Source: JAHRVQ01 sp963976815
Lineage (GTDB): Bacteria; Pseudomonadota; Gammaproteobacteria; Pseudomonadales; Azotimanducaceae
NCBI GenBank assembly: GCA_963976815.1
Contig: CAXBLU010000007.1
Span: 186,001-250,000, forward strand
Length of the DNA: 64,000 bases
Direction of reading: 5' to 3'
A model generated the notes under the pieces. The model had not been told where the DNA came from and did no database searches. It worked only from the letters and a program-made list of their open reading frames with translations. The number at the start of each line of letters is the position of its first letter. The stretch's first letter is position 1. The position numbers and the translations under genes are program-made. Positions 16,809 to 26,636 of this stretch are shown here, piece after piece.

Positions 16809-17942
16809 TTACATTCGCCAGGATTCGTTGCCCGCAGGTAAGTTAAACAGCGTAGCCGTGTTGTCACGAAAAATCGCCTGGCGTTGCTCTTCCGTCAGGT
16901 GTCCTGTCTGGTCTTTAATCAGTTCCTGAGATCTCGGCCATGTGGAATCTGAATGAGGAAAGTCGCTCGCCCATAGCAGATGTTGGTAATCCACCATGTA
17001 AAGAGAATGGTATGCACTGACATCATCCTGGAACGTTCCCCATACATTTGTCTTGATATATTCGCTGGGTAGTTTTGACAGTCCTCTGATAATGCCATCC
17101 TGCGCGTGTAGCTTCGCTGCGTGATCCATTCGGCACATATAATGTGGCAACCAGCCTACATCACTTTCAGCAACAACCAACTTCAATTTTGGATGGCGCT
17201 CAAATACGCCACCCAAAACCATCAAACCGACGATATCTTGAATAGCACGGATAATGCCAAGAAAGTTGTTAATTGCATGACCTCTGGGTTTGGTGTGCAG
17301 ACTTCCGGCTCTCCCCGTTAGAATGTGGAAGCTGATAGGCAAATCAAGATCTGTAGCGCACTCCCACAATACATCGTAATCTGCGTGGTCATAATCCTCA
17401 TAGACAGGATCTCCCGGCATCATCATGCCGACCATCCCCATTTCCTTGGCTAATTTGAAGTCCTCGATGGCGCTGTCCACACTTAAAATTGCCGTTTGAG
17501 CGAGACCAAAAATCCTTGTCGGTTCTTCACCGCACATCGTCTGTAACCAGCGGTTGTATGCTTTCATGCAGGCATCCTTGTACAGTGGATCCTTGTTCAT
17601 ACACAAACCCATACCGACTGACGCGTAAATAATTTCAGCAGCAAGGCCATCCTGGTCCATGAAAGGAACGCGCGCATGTCCGCGGTAGGACGCTTCCCTT
17701 ACGTCGGAAAATCGGATTTTCTTAGCACGACCGATTCGCTCACGGACACCAAACCCTGCACCATCAATAAAACCCAGGCCAATGGGCTTCTTCATTCCCT
17801 TGATGACAAATGCTTCCGTGCCATCATCCTGTTCAACGATCCTCGGCGCATCATCCCTGTACTTTGGGTCAATAAAGTCCACGTAACAGTTAGGTGGTTC
17901 GCAAACGTGCCCATCTGCTGAAATAATTCCTTTCGGTATCAC
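16809..17942 (-). CDS. ACMSD-type amidohydrolase (paralogue of 13750-14853)
   Basis: It shows the same architecture as the gene at 13750: SADGHVCEPPNCYVD at the N-terminus (DxH), PISFHILTG mid-protein and WASDFPHSDSTWPRSQ near the C-terminus. The sequences align over nearly the full length by eye (NRWL, MMMPGDP, GVFERHPKL, CRMDHA). The start is GTG 17942 with an excellent AGGAGG 6 nt away. It is the first gene of the minus-strand operon down to 13750 and lies opposite the acyl-CoA dehydrogenase pair at 18141. Two such paralogues in one operon suggest successive or heteromeric steps. Confidence 0.85.
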   Translation of the reverse strand: MIPKGIISADGHVCEPPNCYVDFIDPKYRDDAPRIVEQDDGTEAFVIKGMKKPIGLGFIDGAGFGVRERIGRAKKIRFSDVREASYRGHARVPFMDQDGLAAEIIYASVGMGLCMNKDPLYKDACMKAYNRWLQTMCGEEPTRIFGLAQTAILSVDSAIEDFKLAKEMGMVGMMMPGDPVYEDYDHADYDVLWECATDLDLPISFHILTGRAGSLHTKPRGHAINNFLGIIRAIQDIVGLMVLGGVFERHPKLKLVVAESDVGWLPHYMCRMDHAAKLHAQDGIIRGLSKLPSEYIKTNVWGTFQDDVSAYHSLYMVDYQHLLWASDFPHSDSTWPRSQELIKDQTGHLTEEQRQAIFRDNTATLFNLPAGNESWRM

Positions 17943-18045
17943 CTTCTACCTCCTGATTTTTCGGTTCTACATCAACACAACTATATGTGTTATGAGTATC
18001 GATATACCTTGTCCCGCAACGATGATTTATTGCACAATACTCATT

Positions 18046-18061
18046 AGTAAGCAAGCTTACA
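18046..18061. promoter_or_regulatory. 16-bp palindrome, shared operator motif, site 2
   Basis: AGTAAGCAAGCTTACA contains perfect arms GTAAGC/GCTTAC and matches WGTAWG-N4-CWTACW completely. It lies between divergent operons (amidohydrolase start 17942, acyl-CoA dehydrogenase start 18141). Confidence 0.6.
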
Positions 18062-18140
18062 TTAAAACGGCTAATCTTCAGAACCATCTGATGCATGGTT
18101 TCACCCTTCAGTTACCTGCACACATAACAAAGGAACACGC

Positions 18141-19301
18141 ATGAAGTTCAGTTTTACCGATGAGCAACAGCAATTTCGAGAATTTGTCCGAAGATTTATG
18201 GAGGCTAATTCAAGTGCGAGTGAAGTCAGACGGTTGATGGAAACGGAGCAAGGCTATGACAATGATGTATGGCAGGCACTGGCAGCATCACTTGGACTGC
18301 AGGGTCTGCATATACCTGAAGAATATGGTGGCCAGGGTTTTGGGCCAATCGAACTATGTATCGCACTGGAAGAGATGGGGCGGTGCCTCTTGTGCGCGCC
18401 ATTTTTCGGGTCCTCGGTACTCGCGACTCAGGCAATACTTCAGGCTGGAGACGAAGATGAAAAACAGGCATTGCTACCAGACCTTGCAGCCGGCGATAAA
18501 ATATCCGCGCTGGCAATCGCAGAACCCGAAGGCCTATGGGATGCTTCTGGGATCAATATGACCGCAACCAAAAAAGACAACACTTATGTACTCAAAGGCG
18601 TGAAAAGCTTCGTCGTAGACGCCCAAATAGCAGACTACATCGTCGTCGTTGCGCGCACACCAGGAACTACCGGCACTAGTGGAATTTCCTTCTTTGTCGT
18701 CGATAAATCTGCACAGGACCTGGAAATGCGATTACTCGATACCATCGATGAAACCCGTAAACTATCCATTCTGGAGTTTAATGATGTAATTGCAAAACCT
18801 TTGGGTGAAGTTGGAAATGAGGGCGAAGCGCTCAATCAAACACTCATTCTCTGCTATGTGGCACTGGCGAATGAAATGGTGGGTGGTGCACAGAGACTAT
18901 TGGAGAGCGCTCTCGACTATGCAAAGTTAAGAGTCCAGTTTGGTCGGACAATCGGTTCTTTCCAGGTAACGAAACATAAGTGTGCAGATCTCCTGCTCGA
19001 AGTTGAACTGGTAAAATCCGCAGCCTATTACGCAGCGGAAGCGGCTGCCGAAAATTCCAGCGATCTCGCTTCTGCTGCTTCCCTTGCAAAAGCGCTCGCC
19101 TCAGATACCTTCATGCATGTTGCTGCAGAGACCATCCAGATACACGGGGGCATCGGCTTCACCTGGGAGAACGACACCCATTTATACTTTAAGCGCGCAA
19201 AAAGTTCTGAAGTTTTTTTTGGTGGACCGGAACTACATCGTGAACTTCTTCTCATAGAAGCAGAACAGGAAATGAAAAGCTCAGAAAAGGTGGCCAGTTA
19301 G
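18141..19301 (+). CDS. Acyl-CoA dehydrogenase, small non-catalytic-type subunit
   Basis: The three-domain ACAD fold is recognisable (LHIPEEYGGQGFGPIE, ALAIAEPEG, QFGRTIGSFQVTKHK, IQIHGGIGFTWENDTHLYFKRA). The usual catalytic Glu position near the C-terminus reads FFGGPELHRE, with Gly for Glu, and the alternative IVD-type position (here LILCYVALANEM) also lacks Glu. Such subunits pair with a catalytic partner in the alpha2beta2 acyl-CoA dehydrogenases known from steroid side-chain degradation. The partner is probably the next gene, one base after the TAG stop. The first step of beta-oxidation of a bulky acyl-CoA is the likely role. Confidence 0.88.
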   Translation: MKFSFTDEQQQFREFVRRFMEANSSASEVRRLMETEQGYDNDVWQALAASLGLQGLHIPEEYGGQGFGPIELCIALEEMGRCLLCAPFFGSSVLATQAILQAGDEDEKQALLPDLAAGDKISALAIAEPEGLWDASGINMTATKKDNTYVLKGVKSFVVDAQIADYIVVVARTPGTTGTSGISFFVVDKSAQDLEMRLLDTIDETRKLSILEFNDVIAKPLGEVGNEGEALNQTLILCYVALANEMVGGAQRLLESALDYAKLRVQFGRTIGSFQVTKHKCADLLLEVELVKSAAYYAAEAAAENSSDLASAASLAKALASDTFMHVAAETIQIHGGIGFTWENDTHLYFKRAKSSEVFFGGPELHRELLLIEAEQEMKSSEKVAS

Positions 19302-19302
19302 G

Positions 19303-20559
19303 ATGAACGAGTTAACAGAACAAGCTGTACGTGAAGAGGTTAGCTCCTGGTTAACTGAGAACTGGGACCCGGATTTGAACTTACTGGAATGGCGTTCACT
19401 GCTGGCAGACTCTGGCTGGGGAGTCCCTGGCTGGTCCAAAGATTGGTATGGGCGTGACCTGCCAATTAATCTCGTTCAGGTTGTTCAGGAGGAGATTAGA
19501 AATCATGGTGCGGTTGGCGTCGCGCAATCGGGCGTCCGGATGCTTGCCGCCGCAACCCTTCTGGAACATGGTTCAGAGAGTCAAAATAAAACATACCTGC
19601 GCAGAATCCTCACAGGTGAAGATAATTGGTGCCAGCTGTTCAGTGAACCTGGCAGTGGATCTGACCTGGCCGGTTTAACGACACGAGCTGTCCAGGATGG
19701 AGATTGCTGGATAATCAATGGACAGAAAGTGTGGACCACGAGTGCGCACCATGCACAGTATGGTTTGCTGCTGGCACGTACAAACTGGGATGTATCCAAG
19801 CATCTGGGGTTGTCGTATTTCATTATCGAAATAGATCAGCCTGGTGTTGAAGTTCGGCCTCTCAGACAAATGAATGGTCACGCGTCGTTCAATGAAGTAT
19901 TCATGACCGACGCATCAATTCCGGCAGATATGTTGGTGGGTACTCTCAATCAGGGGTGGCAGGTTGCAATGACAACCCTGGCGCATGAGCGCCGGTCAGC
20001 TGATGGGATGCGTCAGGTCGGTAACAGCACGCGTGGTAAAGGCAGTATATTTAAAGAACTGGAAGCAGAAACCAGGATCGTCATGGAGCCTTATACCTGG
20101 TATCCGCAGCGCGCTGGACGAGCGGACCTTATGGTTGAGCGCGCGAAGAAAACCGACACATTCAATAATTCCGTCGTGCGGCAGGAACTTGCAAAAACCT
20201 TGACCTTGCACAAAGCCAGCCAGTGGACAGCACGTCGTGCAAGAGAAGCGCAAATGCTCGGGAGACCCCAGGGACCTGAAGGTTCTCTTGGCAAACTTGC
20301 CGCAAGTCATGTTGCACGGGCAGCATCTCGGGTTCATACACTGATCTCTGGCGCGGATTCAATGTTGAAAGGCGAAGATGGGCCCGAAAAAGGCATCATT
20401 GCGGAAATACTCCTTTCGGTACCCGCGGTATCAATCGCCGGCGGAACAGACGAGATCCAACGAAATATTATTTCTGAACGGGTACTCGGCTTACCCAAGG
20501 AACCACGCACTGATACCGGTCGACCTTTTCGTGATGTCCCCAGGAATCTGAGCAATTAG
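19303..20559 (+). CDS. Acyl-CoA dehydrogenase, large catalytic-type subunit
   Basis: The 418-residue protein has the FAD/acyl-CoA binding run QLFSEPGSGSDLAGL, NGQKVWTTSAHHAQYG, and a C-terminal AGGTDEIQRNIISERVLGLP. A Glu is present at the isovaleryl-CoA-dehydrogenase-type position in TTLAHERRSAD, while the MCAD-type position is Gly (GGT). The start ATG is 1 bp after the stop of the small subunit gene, so the two are tightly coupled. A heterotetramer with the 18141 product is inferred. It faces the PdxA-family gene with only 50 bp between stops and no clear terminator. Confidence 0.9.
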   Translation: MNELTEQAVREEVSSWLTENWDPDLNLLEWRSLLADSGWGVPGWSKDWYGRDLPINLVQVVQEEIRNHGAVGVAQSGVRMLAAATLLEHGSESQNKTYLRRILTGEDNWCQLFSEPGSGSDLAGLTTRAVQDGDCWIINGQKVWTTSAHHAQYGLLLARTNWDVSKHLGLSYFIIEIDQPGVEVRPLRQMNGHASFNEVFMTDASIPADMLVGTLNQGWQVAMTTLAHERRSADGMRQVGNSTRGKGSIFKELEAETRIVMEPYTWYPQRAGRADLMVERAKKTDTFNNSVVRQELAKTLTLHKASQWTARRAREAQMLGRPQGPEGSLGKLAASHVARAASRVHTLISGADSMLKGEDGPEKGIIAEILLSVPAVSIAGGTDEIQRNIISERVLGLPKEPRTDTGRPFRDVPRNLSN

Positions 20560-20609
20560 AAACCCTCAAAGCTGGACATCGATTCAATCGTGTTGCAGCA
20601 CCTGCTAAT

Positions 20610-21593
20610 TCAGTCGAGAAATCCCTGACCCGCGGCAAGGCTTGCTGCCTGTAAAATTGCAGCAAGCATCATCTCATGGCTAGCAATACCCTTGCCGACT
20701 ATATCGTAGGCAGTTCCGTGGCCGACACTTAAGAACAAATAGGGCGCACCCATGAACATCGCACAATTGCCGACAAAGCCCCAGGTCTTAATAGCGATGT
20801 GTCCCTGATCATGAAACATGGCAATAATAACATCGTACCGGCCTTCGATACCCTGCCTAAATACCGTGTCTGGAGAGATCGGACCGGTCACGATGATTCC
20901 CTCAGCCTGCGCTGCTTTAACACCAGGGATTATGGCACTGGTTTCCTGAGGGCCATGGGCATGGGGATTTAAACCCGCCACCCCAATGCGGGGTGAATGA
21001 ATGCCAAAATTGATAAGCACTTCATTTGTCTTGTGAATAGCTGCGAGAACCAGTTCGCTCGTTAGTTTACGACAGACGTCTTCTAGCATCACATGATCAA
21101 ACACATGGACGATCCGCAGAGGACCAGACAGCAAGGTAAGGTATTTTTGGGTTGGGTCTGAGCCGAAGACCTGACCTGCATCTGGACCCAATTTCAGCAC
21201 CTCACCATTTACCGGTGCCATCACACTGGCCTTAGCTCTTCCAGACTGCGCCAGTTCTGCGGCTTGTACCAGCCATGCACCATTAGCTTGACCGCACTTT
21301 TCACTGGCTGCTCCGAGCGATATGTCTGCAGCATCCAGCACATTGGTATCCAGTATATCTATCACACCCTCTGTAGCCTGCGCCTCCTCAATTGCTTCAA
21401 TACGCCGCAAACTAAGGTTTGCAGATGCTATCTCAATTCCCTGCTGCATTGACTCAATGCTACCAATAATGACAGGGCGACATGCCCGGGTCGGTTCACC
21501 TGTCGCTAGTGCTTTAGCTACAACCTCAGGCCCGACACCACAAGGGTCACCTTGCGTAATGGCGATAATGGGTTTATCCACAGTTACACTCAT
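20610..21593 (-). CDS. PdxA-family dehydrogenase, possibly a dihydrodiol dehydrogenase
   Basis: PdxA oxidises 4-phosphohydroxy-threonine in vitamin B6 synthesis, but the family also includes TphB-type enzymes that oxidise and decarboxylate cis-dihydrodiol carboxylates made by Rieske dioxygenases. Visible motifs are TQGDPCGVGPEV, a His in HVFDHVMLEDV, GLNPHAHG (the housekeeping enzyme usually has NPHAGE) and GPISPDTVF with AMFHDQGHIAIK. The altered NPHAHG motif and the setting near Rieske genes (24769, 26036) favour the catabolic role. Length 327 is normal. Confidence 0.82.
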   Translation of the reverse strand: MSVTVDKPIIAITQGDPCGVGPEVVAKALATGEPTRACRPVIIGSIESMQQGIEIASANLSLRRIEAIEEAQATEGVIDILDTNVLDAADISLGAASEKCGQANGAWLVQAAELAQSGRAKASVMAPVNGEVLKLGPDAGQVFGSDPTQKYLTLLSGPLRIVHVFDHVMLEDVCRKLTSELVLAAIHKTNEVLINFGIHSPRIGVAGLNPHAHGPQETSAIIPGVKAAQAEGIIVTGPISPDTVFRQGIEGRYDVIIAMFHDQGHIAIKTWGFVGNCAMFMGAPYLFLSVGHGTAYDIVGKGIASHEMMLAAILQAASLAAGQGFLD

Positions 21594-21625
21594 TAATACA
21601 CACCGGTGAAACTAATTTTTGTTTA

Positions 21626-23332
21626 CTATCGAGACCCACGTATGAGTCTACCAGGTAGCGATTCCGTGGCCTCTCCATTTCGATAAGTCACCTGTCCCTT
21701 AACAATAGTAGCAATATAACCGTCTGCTTTTTGTTGTACGCGAGGTGAGCCGTTGGGCAGGTCATAAACCATCTCCGGTGAGCGGACCTTCAGGTTTTCA
21801 AAATCAATAATGTTTATGTCAGCTCTTTTACCCGACACAAGAAGTCCTCGATCTCCAAGACCCATAGCCCTTGCCGTATCATGGGTCTGGCACCTGACAA
21901 GTGTCGGAAGATCGATAAGACCCCCTCGCTTCCGATCCCTGCCCCAATGGGCAAGCATGGTTGTCGTGAAGCTCGCATCACAAATAGTACCCACGTGAGC
22001 GCCACCATCACCGAGCCCCATAACAGTATGATCATGAAGGATCATTTCGCGGCAACAGTCGAGATTATTTTCCGCGTAGTTAGCAAAGGGGGTATATAAA
22101 ATAACGGTACCGTCTTTCTCTATCAGCAAATCATAGGCATAGCTCCAGGCATCCTGTCCCATCGCCTTAGATCTCGAATAGATGCTGTCTTCCGGCGATG
22201 GCTCATAATTTGGCGGGTCTCCGAGGTCCCAGAGCTTGCGCCCTCCCGCCATCATCGCAAACAAACGCTTGAATCTGGGTGCCGGTTCTTCCGACAATAT
22301 TCTTGCTTTCCTGGAAGGATCTCGCAGCGCACTTAACATATCGGGGAGTGGTAAATGAGCAATTTCGACGAAGCTCGCCCGAGTGGAAAAGGGATTCAAG
22401 GTTGTCGTGAAGCCCATTAAAACACCTATGCCTCGGGGAGCAACCTGGCCACGCATTTTCATCCCGGCAGCATTAGCCATATCAACCTTACCCATCAGTT
22501 CAAGCCATCCTTGTGGATTAAGCCCCTGGGCCACGGATATTGACATTGGCCGACCACTTTCTCGCATCATGACTTCAAGGTTAGAAAATTCTTCATTTAA
22601 ATCCTTGAAGTCCGAAATCATTTCAATAACGCCATCACCTGCATCCTTTAAACCCAGTGAAATACCTAACAATTCCTCGAGCGTCGCATCTAGCGACGGC
22701 GTGGGCGATCCATTGCTACTTCGATGATTCAAGGTACGAGAGCTGGAGAAACCTAACGCGCCAGCATTGATAGCTTCTCTTGTTAACTTACGCATTTGAG
22801 CCACATCATCCGCAGTCGCTGGCGCCAGATCAGCACCACGCTGGCCCATCACGAAGACTCTCAAGGCACCATGGGGTAATTGAGCACCGATATCCATATC
22901 AAATTCTCTTTGATCCAGATAATCCATATATTCCGGAAAGCTCTCCCAATCCCATGGCAGGCCTTCATGCAATGCCGCACCAGGTATATCCTCGACGCCT
23001 TCCATCAACTCAATCAACAATTCATGATCAGTTGTCCTGCAAGGGGCAAACCCGACTCCACAATTCCCCATCACAACAGTAGTAACACCATGATTGTTTG
23101 ACGGTGACATCCTGTTAGACCAAGTAGCCTGACCATCATAGTGAGTATGTATATCAACAAACCCCGGTGTCACCAGCGCACCCGCCGCACTCAATTCCTG
23201 CTTACCCAAGCCTTCTACTTCACCCACCTCCACTATCTGACCAGCACGAACAGCCACATCAGCAGCGACCGCTGCTGAGCCAGACCCATCTATGACAGTA
23301 CCACCACGAATTACTAAGTCGAATTTAGACAT
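21626..23332 (-). CDS. D-aminoacylase/N-acyl-D-amino-acid deacylase-type amidohydrolase
   Basis: It is a 568-residue metal-dependent amidohydrolase-3 protein. It starts with the small beta-sandwich segment VIRGGTVIDGSG, followed by the HTHYDGQATW metal motif near residue 60 and MGNCGVGFAP with a conserved Cys. Near the C-terminus are GLGDGGAHVG, and KRADINIIDFENLKV that closes the beta-sandwich. AGGAGA precedes ATG. Family members hydrolyse amide or cyclic-imide bonds; in catabolic clusters they often have unknown substrates. It is co-directional with the PdxA-like gene (32 bp gap). Confidence 0.85.
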   Translation of the reverse strand: MSKFDLVIRGGTVIDGSGSAAVAADVAVRAGQIVEVGEVEGLGKQELSAAGALVTPGFVDIHTHYDGQATWSNRMSPSNNHGVTTVVMGNCGVGFAPCRTTDHELLIELMEGVEDIPGAALHEGLPWDWESFPEYMDYLDQREFDMDIGAQLPHGALRVFVMGQRGADLAPATADDVAQMRKLTREAINAGALGFSSSRTLNHRSSNGSPTPSLDATLEELLGISLGLKDAGDGVIEMISDFKDLNEEFSNLEVMMRESGRPMSISVAQGLNPQGWLELMGKVDMANAAGMKMRGQVAPRGIGVLMGFTTTLNPFSTRASFVEIAHLPLPDMLSALRDPSRKARILSEEPAPRFKRLFAMMAGGRKLWDLGDPPNYEPSPEDSIYSRSKAMGQDAWSYAYDLLIEKDGTVILYTPFANYAENNLDCCREMILHDHTVMGLGDGGAHVGTICDASFTTTMLAHWGRDRKRGGLIDLPTLVRCQTHDTARAMGLGDRGLLVSGKRADINIIDFENLKVRSPEMVYDLPNGSPRVQQKADGYIATIVKGQVTYRNGEATESLPGRLIRGSR

Positions 23333-23397
23333 ATCAATCTCCTGAAAAACCGGTTGCGCCGACTGTACGCCCTACATCTGGTCGGTTTTATATTTCT

Positions 23398-24522
23398 CTA
23401 ATCAATTGAAGGCATCATAGCGTTCATTCGCTCGTGAGTATCGAGATACTCCTCCACAATACTCATCAGCAGGTCTTTCGCACCAACAGTTGAATTCATT
23501 CGGCCAACAATCTGCCCAACAGGGACAAATGCTAGTTCACGTGCCTTCTCTGGATGTCTTCTCATTCTAACCAGCGCCTCGCCAACCGCCATCATTTGCA
23601 AGGGTGCAGCCAACGACCGGGGATTATTACCCGAGTCCCAGGAATCGGTCCATGCATTACGGAGCATCCTCACCAACTTGCCCGTGACACTTTTGGACCG
23701 CACGGTGTCGGAACTTCCTGCTTCTAATAGTAACTCCTTCTCAATGGGCGAACTGTTCGCTTCCGCGACAGTAAGCCAGATAGAACCACACCAGACACCT
23801 TGAGCACCACTTGCCAGAGCAGAGTACATCTGGCGGCCAGAGCCAACCCCTCCGGCAGCGATAACCGGAACGCTGCCAACAACATCCACAACTTCCGGCC
23901 ACAATACTGAACTGCCAATCTCACCAGTATGGCCGCCACCTTCACCACCCTGCGCGACAACAAAGTCCAAACCTGCCTCTGCATGTTTAAGAGCATGTCT
24001 GGCCGTACCGCACAATGCGCCGACCATCCGCCCCGAATCCTGTATCTGCTTAATAATTTCCGGTGGTGGTGTTCCAAGCGCATTGGCAATTAATCTGACA
24101 TTCTCATGTCTTAAGGCAACATCAACCAACGGCGCGGAAGTCGCCTCGGTCATCGACAAGCGATCACCCACTCTTTTATCTTCAGGCAGAGGAGGCACAC
24201 CATGGGCATCAAGCAACTCTCTCGCAAAGTCCCTATGACCCTGTGGAATAGCAGAGGCAATTAGCGCCTGTAGTTTTTCCGGATCTTTTTCGTTCTGATC
24301 CTGATACTTATTTGGGATAATAACGTCAACCCCATAGGGTCGATCACCGACACGCTCATCAATCCACTCGAGTTCCACCTCAAGTTGCTCCGGAGTAAAT
24401 CCAACTGCACCTAATACACCTACGCCTCCAGCATTAGTTACCGCCGCCACTACATCTCGGCAATGGGTAAAAGCGAAAATGGGGAAATCAACGCCCAGCT
24501 TTTTACATAGTTCAGTTTGCAT
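23398..24522 (-). CDS. Nitronate monooxygenase/2-nitropropane dioxygenase-family flavoprotein
   Basis: The FMN-binding TIM barrel is shown by AAVTNAGGVGVLGAVG near residue 30, GLDFVVAQGGEGGGHTG near 185 and PVIAAGGVGSGRQM followed by GAQGVWCGSIW. The active-site His of the class is in GGGHTG. At 374 residues it is typical. Many such proteins in degradation clusters act as enoyl or ene-type reductases/oxidases rather than on nitronates. It is the first gene of the minus-strand set running to 20610 and opposite the Rieske operon. Substrate unknown. Confidence 0.87.
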   Translation of the reverse strand: MQTELCKKLGVDFPIFAFTHCRDVVAAVTNAGGVGVLGAVGFTPEQLEVELEWIDERVGDRPYGVDVIIPNKYQDQNEKDPEKLQALIASAIPQGHRDFARELLDAHGVPPLPEDKRVGDRLSMTEATSAPLVDVALRHENVRLIANALGTPPPEIIKQIQDSGRMVGALCGTARHALKHAEAGLDFVVAQGGEGGGHTGEIGSSVLWPEVVDVVGSVPVIAAGGVGSGRQMYSALASGAQGVWCGSIWLTVAEANSSPIEKELLLEAGSSDTVRSKSVTGKLVRMLRNAWTDSWDSGNNPRSLAAPLQMMAVGEALVRMRRHPEKARELAFVPVGQIVGRMNSTVGAKDLLMSIVEEYLDTHERMNAMMPSID

Positions 24523-24768
24523 TCCACGTTCCTCTTAAAATATTTAGTATCAATAGCCTGTGACGAATACCATGTATAACAGAGCAGATCATGGTTTCCA
24601 TGCGTACGCACATGGTCACACACAGAATTAGTAATTTTCGTATACCTACTGATAATATATGCTATTACATAACAATGAAAATACAGATTAAACTGGCGAA
24701 TTAGATTTAATAACTGAACATCAGCATTGAACAACCATTATTGTAAGAAATTAGCCTAGGGGATAATT

Positions 24769-26043
24769 ATGCGGCAATCGATAAGTTATGATGATTTAGT
24801 TCGGCCGGACGCCGTTCATGGTTCTGTCTACACAGATCCCGACATATTTAACGACGAGCTACAACGGATCTACTCTAAAGGCTGGGTTTATGTCGGTCAT
24901 GAAAGTGAAATACCGAACCCCGGAGATTTCAAACGATCCACAATCGGCACACAACCAATCATTCTATGTCGAGACAGACAAAATAAGCTTCAAGTCCTGT
25001 TCAATCGCTGCAGACATCGAGCTGCAACGGTTTGCCAGGAAGATTGCGGCAACGCCAATCGATTTCGCTGTGAATATCATGGCTGGACATATGATCTTGA
25101 CGGAACTCTGACCGGTATTCCATATGAAGACGGCTACGACAATCTGGATAAATCCCAACTGGCACTTTCCAAACCAGCCAGACTGGAGTTCTACCGAGGC
25201 TTCATCTTTGCCAGTATCCCAGAGCCAAAAATCTCATTGCAACAAAGCCTCGGCAAACCCACAATGGATCAGATTGACTACTTTTGTGATCTATCGCCAT
25301 GCGGCGAAGTTTTGGTCCAGGCCGGCTCAGCCAAGCTGGTTTACAACGGTAGCTGGAAACTACAGATGGAGAATTCCATCGACGGCTACCACCCGAACTT
25401 CACACACCAGTCTTTCTTTAAAACTATTACCCGCATGACCGGGGCGAAAATTGATACGTTCAATGGTGATTCAATCGCAGGCGTGCGTGCTCTCGGGCAG
25501 GGAAACACTCATATTGACTACGCGGCGTACAATCATGTAAGTCAAAGAAAAGATGCACGCCTTCAGGGCTTGAAGAGTACATCCTGGGGTCGTAAATATT
25601 ATGATGACATGGTTGCTGCCCACGGCCAGGAACGCGCCGAAGATGTCATCATTGTCGGTGGTACCCACATGAATGTATTTCCTAACCTTGTTGTACTCGG
25701 TCAACAAGTACGAACCATACGACCGATCAGACCTGACCGAACCGAGGTTGAGCTCGCTCCCGCCCTTCTGAAAGACGTTCCAGACGAACTGAACACCATG
25801 AGAATTCGACAATTTGAGCAATTTTACAGCCCTCATGGCGGCGGCATACATGACGATATCGAAATGTTCAATCGGGTGCAGGAAGGTGTTCAATGTACGA
25901 TGGATCCCTGGCTGATCTTTCAACGAGGCCTGCATCGAGAAGAACAATTACCAGACGGTACGGTTAGAGGTCAGGTCACTGATGAAACATCCCAGCGAGC
26001 CATGTGGCAACACTGGCTGAAGGTAATGCAAGACAATGACTAA
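24769..26043 (+). CDS. Rieske non-heme iron ring-hydroxylating oxygenase, alpha subunit
   Basis: The Rieske [2Fe-2S] motif CRH...CEYHGW lies near residues 82-105. The catalytic iron site is in NSIDGYHPNFTHQSF (D, H and H), with the bridging Asp and two His, and a late acidic ligand region follows. GGGGAT precedes the ATG. The beta subunit gene overlaps the stop by 8 bp. With reductase and ferredoxin partners (not seen here) it would dihydroxylate an aromatic or unsaturated ring. A PdxA-family gene at 20610 may supply the following dehydrogenation. Confidence 0.93.
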   Translation: MRQSISYDDLVRPDAVHGSVYTDPDIFNDELQRIYSKGWVYVGHESEIPNPGDFKRSTIGTQPIILCRDRQNKLQVLFNRCRHRAATVCQEDCGNANRFRCEYHGWTYDLDGTLTGIPYEDGYDNLDKSQLALSKPARLEFYRGFIFASIPEPKISLQQSLGKPTMDQIDYFCDLSPCGEVLVQAGSAKLVYNGSWKLQMENSIDGYHPNFTHQSFFKTITRMTGAKIDTFNGDSIAGVRALGQGNTHIDYAAYNHVSQRKDARLQGLKSTSWGRKYYDDMVAAHGQERAEDVIIVGGTHMNVFPNLVVLGQQVRTIRPIRPDRTEVELAPALLKDVPDELNTMRIRQFEQFYSPHGGGIHDDIEMFNRVQEGVQCTMDPWLIFQRGLHREEQLPDGTVRGQVTDETSQRAMWQHWLKVMQDND

Positions 26044-26521
26044 AAACAACGACGGAGAATTTATTCAACGAGTCGAGTCTTTCCTATACCAGGAAGCCCG
26101 GCTCATGGACGATAACAATTATCAGGGTTGGTTGGACCTGTTTGACCAGGAATGCAATTACTGGATTCCCTCAAATCGTGAAGATCTTGACCCGAGCAAG
26201 CATATATCCATCCTCTATTGTGACCGCTCGATGCTGGAACAACATATAAAGAGATTGACTGATGGCAAAGCCTTTGCGCAGTCACCCAAGTCTCGAGCCA
26301 TTCGGTCTGTGAGCAATGTATTGGTATCGCAACAAGATTCCACGATTGATGTAACTGCAAATTTTCTGGTGACCGAATTACGTGGGCACCAGCAGAATAT
26401 TCATGCAGGGAGATCAGAATATAGCTTAAGAGAAGCAAATTCCGAGTTTCTGATTCAGAAGAAAAAAGTGATCCTGCTTGGTATTGATGAACCACAGGAC
26501 AATGTCACATTCCTCTTATAG
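26036..26521 (+). CDS. Ring-hydroxylating dioxygenase beta subunit (SnoaL-like)
   Basis: The 161-residue protein has the cystatin-like beta-subunit signatures EARLMDDNNYQGWLDLFD, YWIPSNRED and a C-terminal region of beta strands ending in KKVILL. It overlaps the alpha subunit gene by 8 bp, showing a single transcript and a heteromeric alpha/beta oxygenase. No reductase gene follows; electron-transfer partners must be encoded elsewhere. Confidence 0.9.
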   Translation: MTKNNDGEFIQRVESFLYQEARLMDDNNYQGWLDLFDQECNYWIPSNREDLDPSKHISILYCDRSMLEQHIKRLTDGKAFAQSPKSRAIRSVSNVLVSQQDSTIDVTANFLVTELRGHQQNIHAGRSEYSLREANSEFLIQKKKVILLGIDEPQDNVTFLL

Positions 26522-26636
26522 TGCGCAGGTCAGGAGCCACCTCCGTTAGTCTAAAAAAGTCCATGCGCAGTCTATTACTGTAATGTAGTATACAATCGTC
26601 GTTTCAATTTGCCATTTAAAAGGAGACTGCCCGCTA

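Noticed and set aside
24635..24650. TTTTCGTATACCTACT near the Rieske operon as an eighth copy of the 16-bp motif
   Set aside because: Only the right half-site is good; the left arm does not match, so it was not counted.
26583..26598. TGTAGTATACA upstream of the 26637 gene as a motif copy
   Set aside because: The spacing between the TGTA and TACA arms is 3 instead of 8 bases, so it is a different arrangement.
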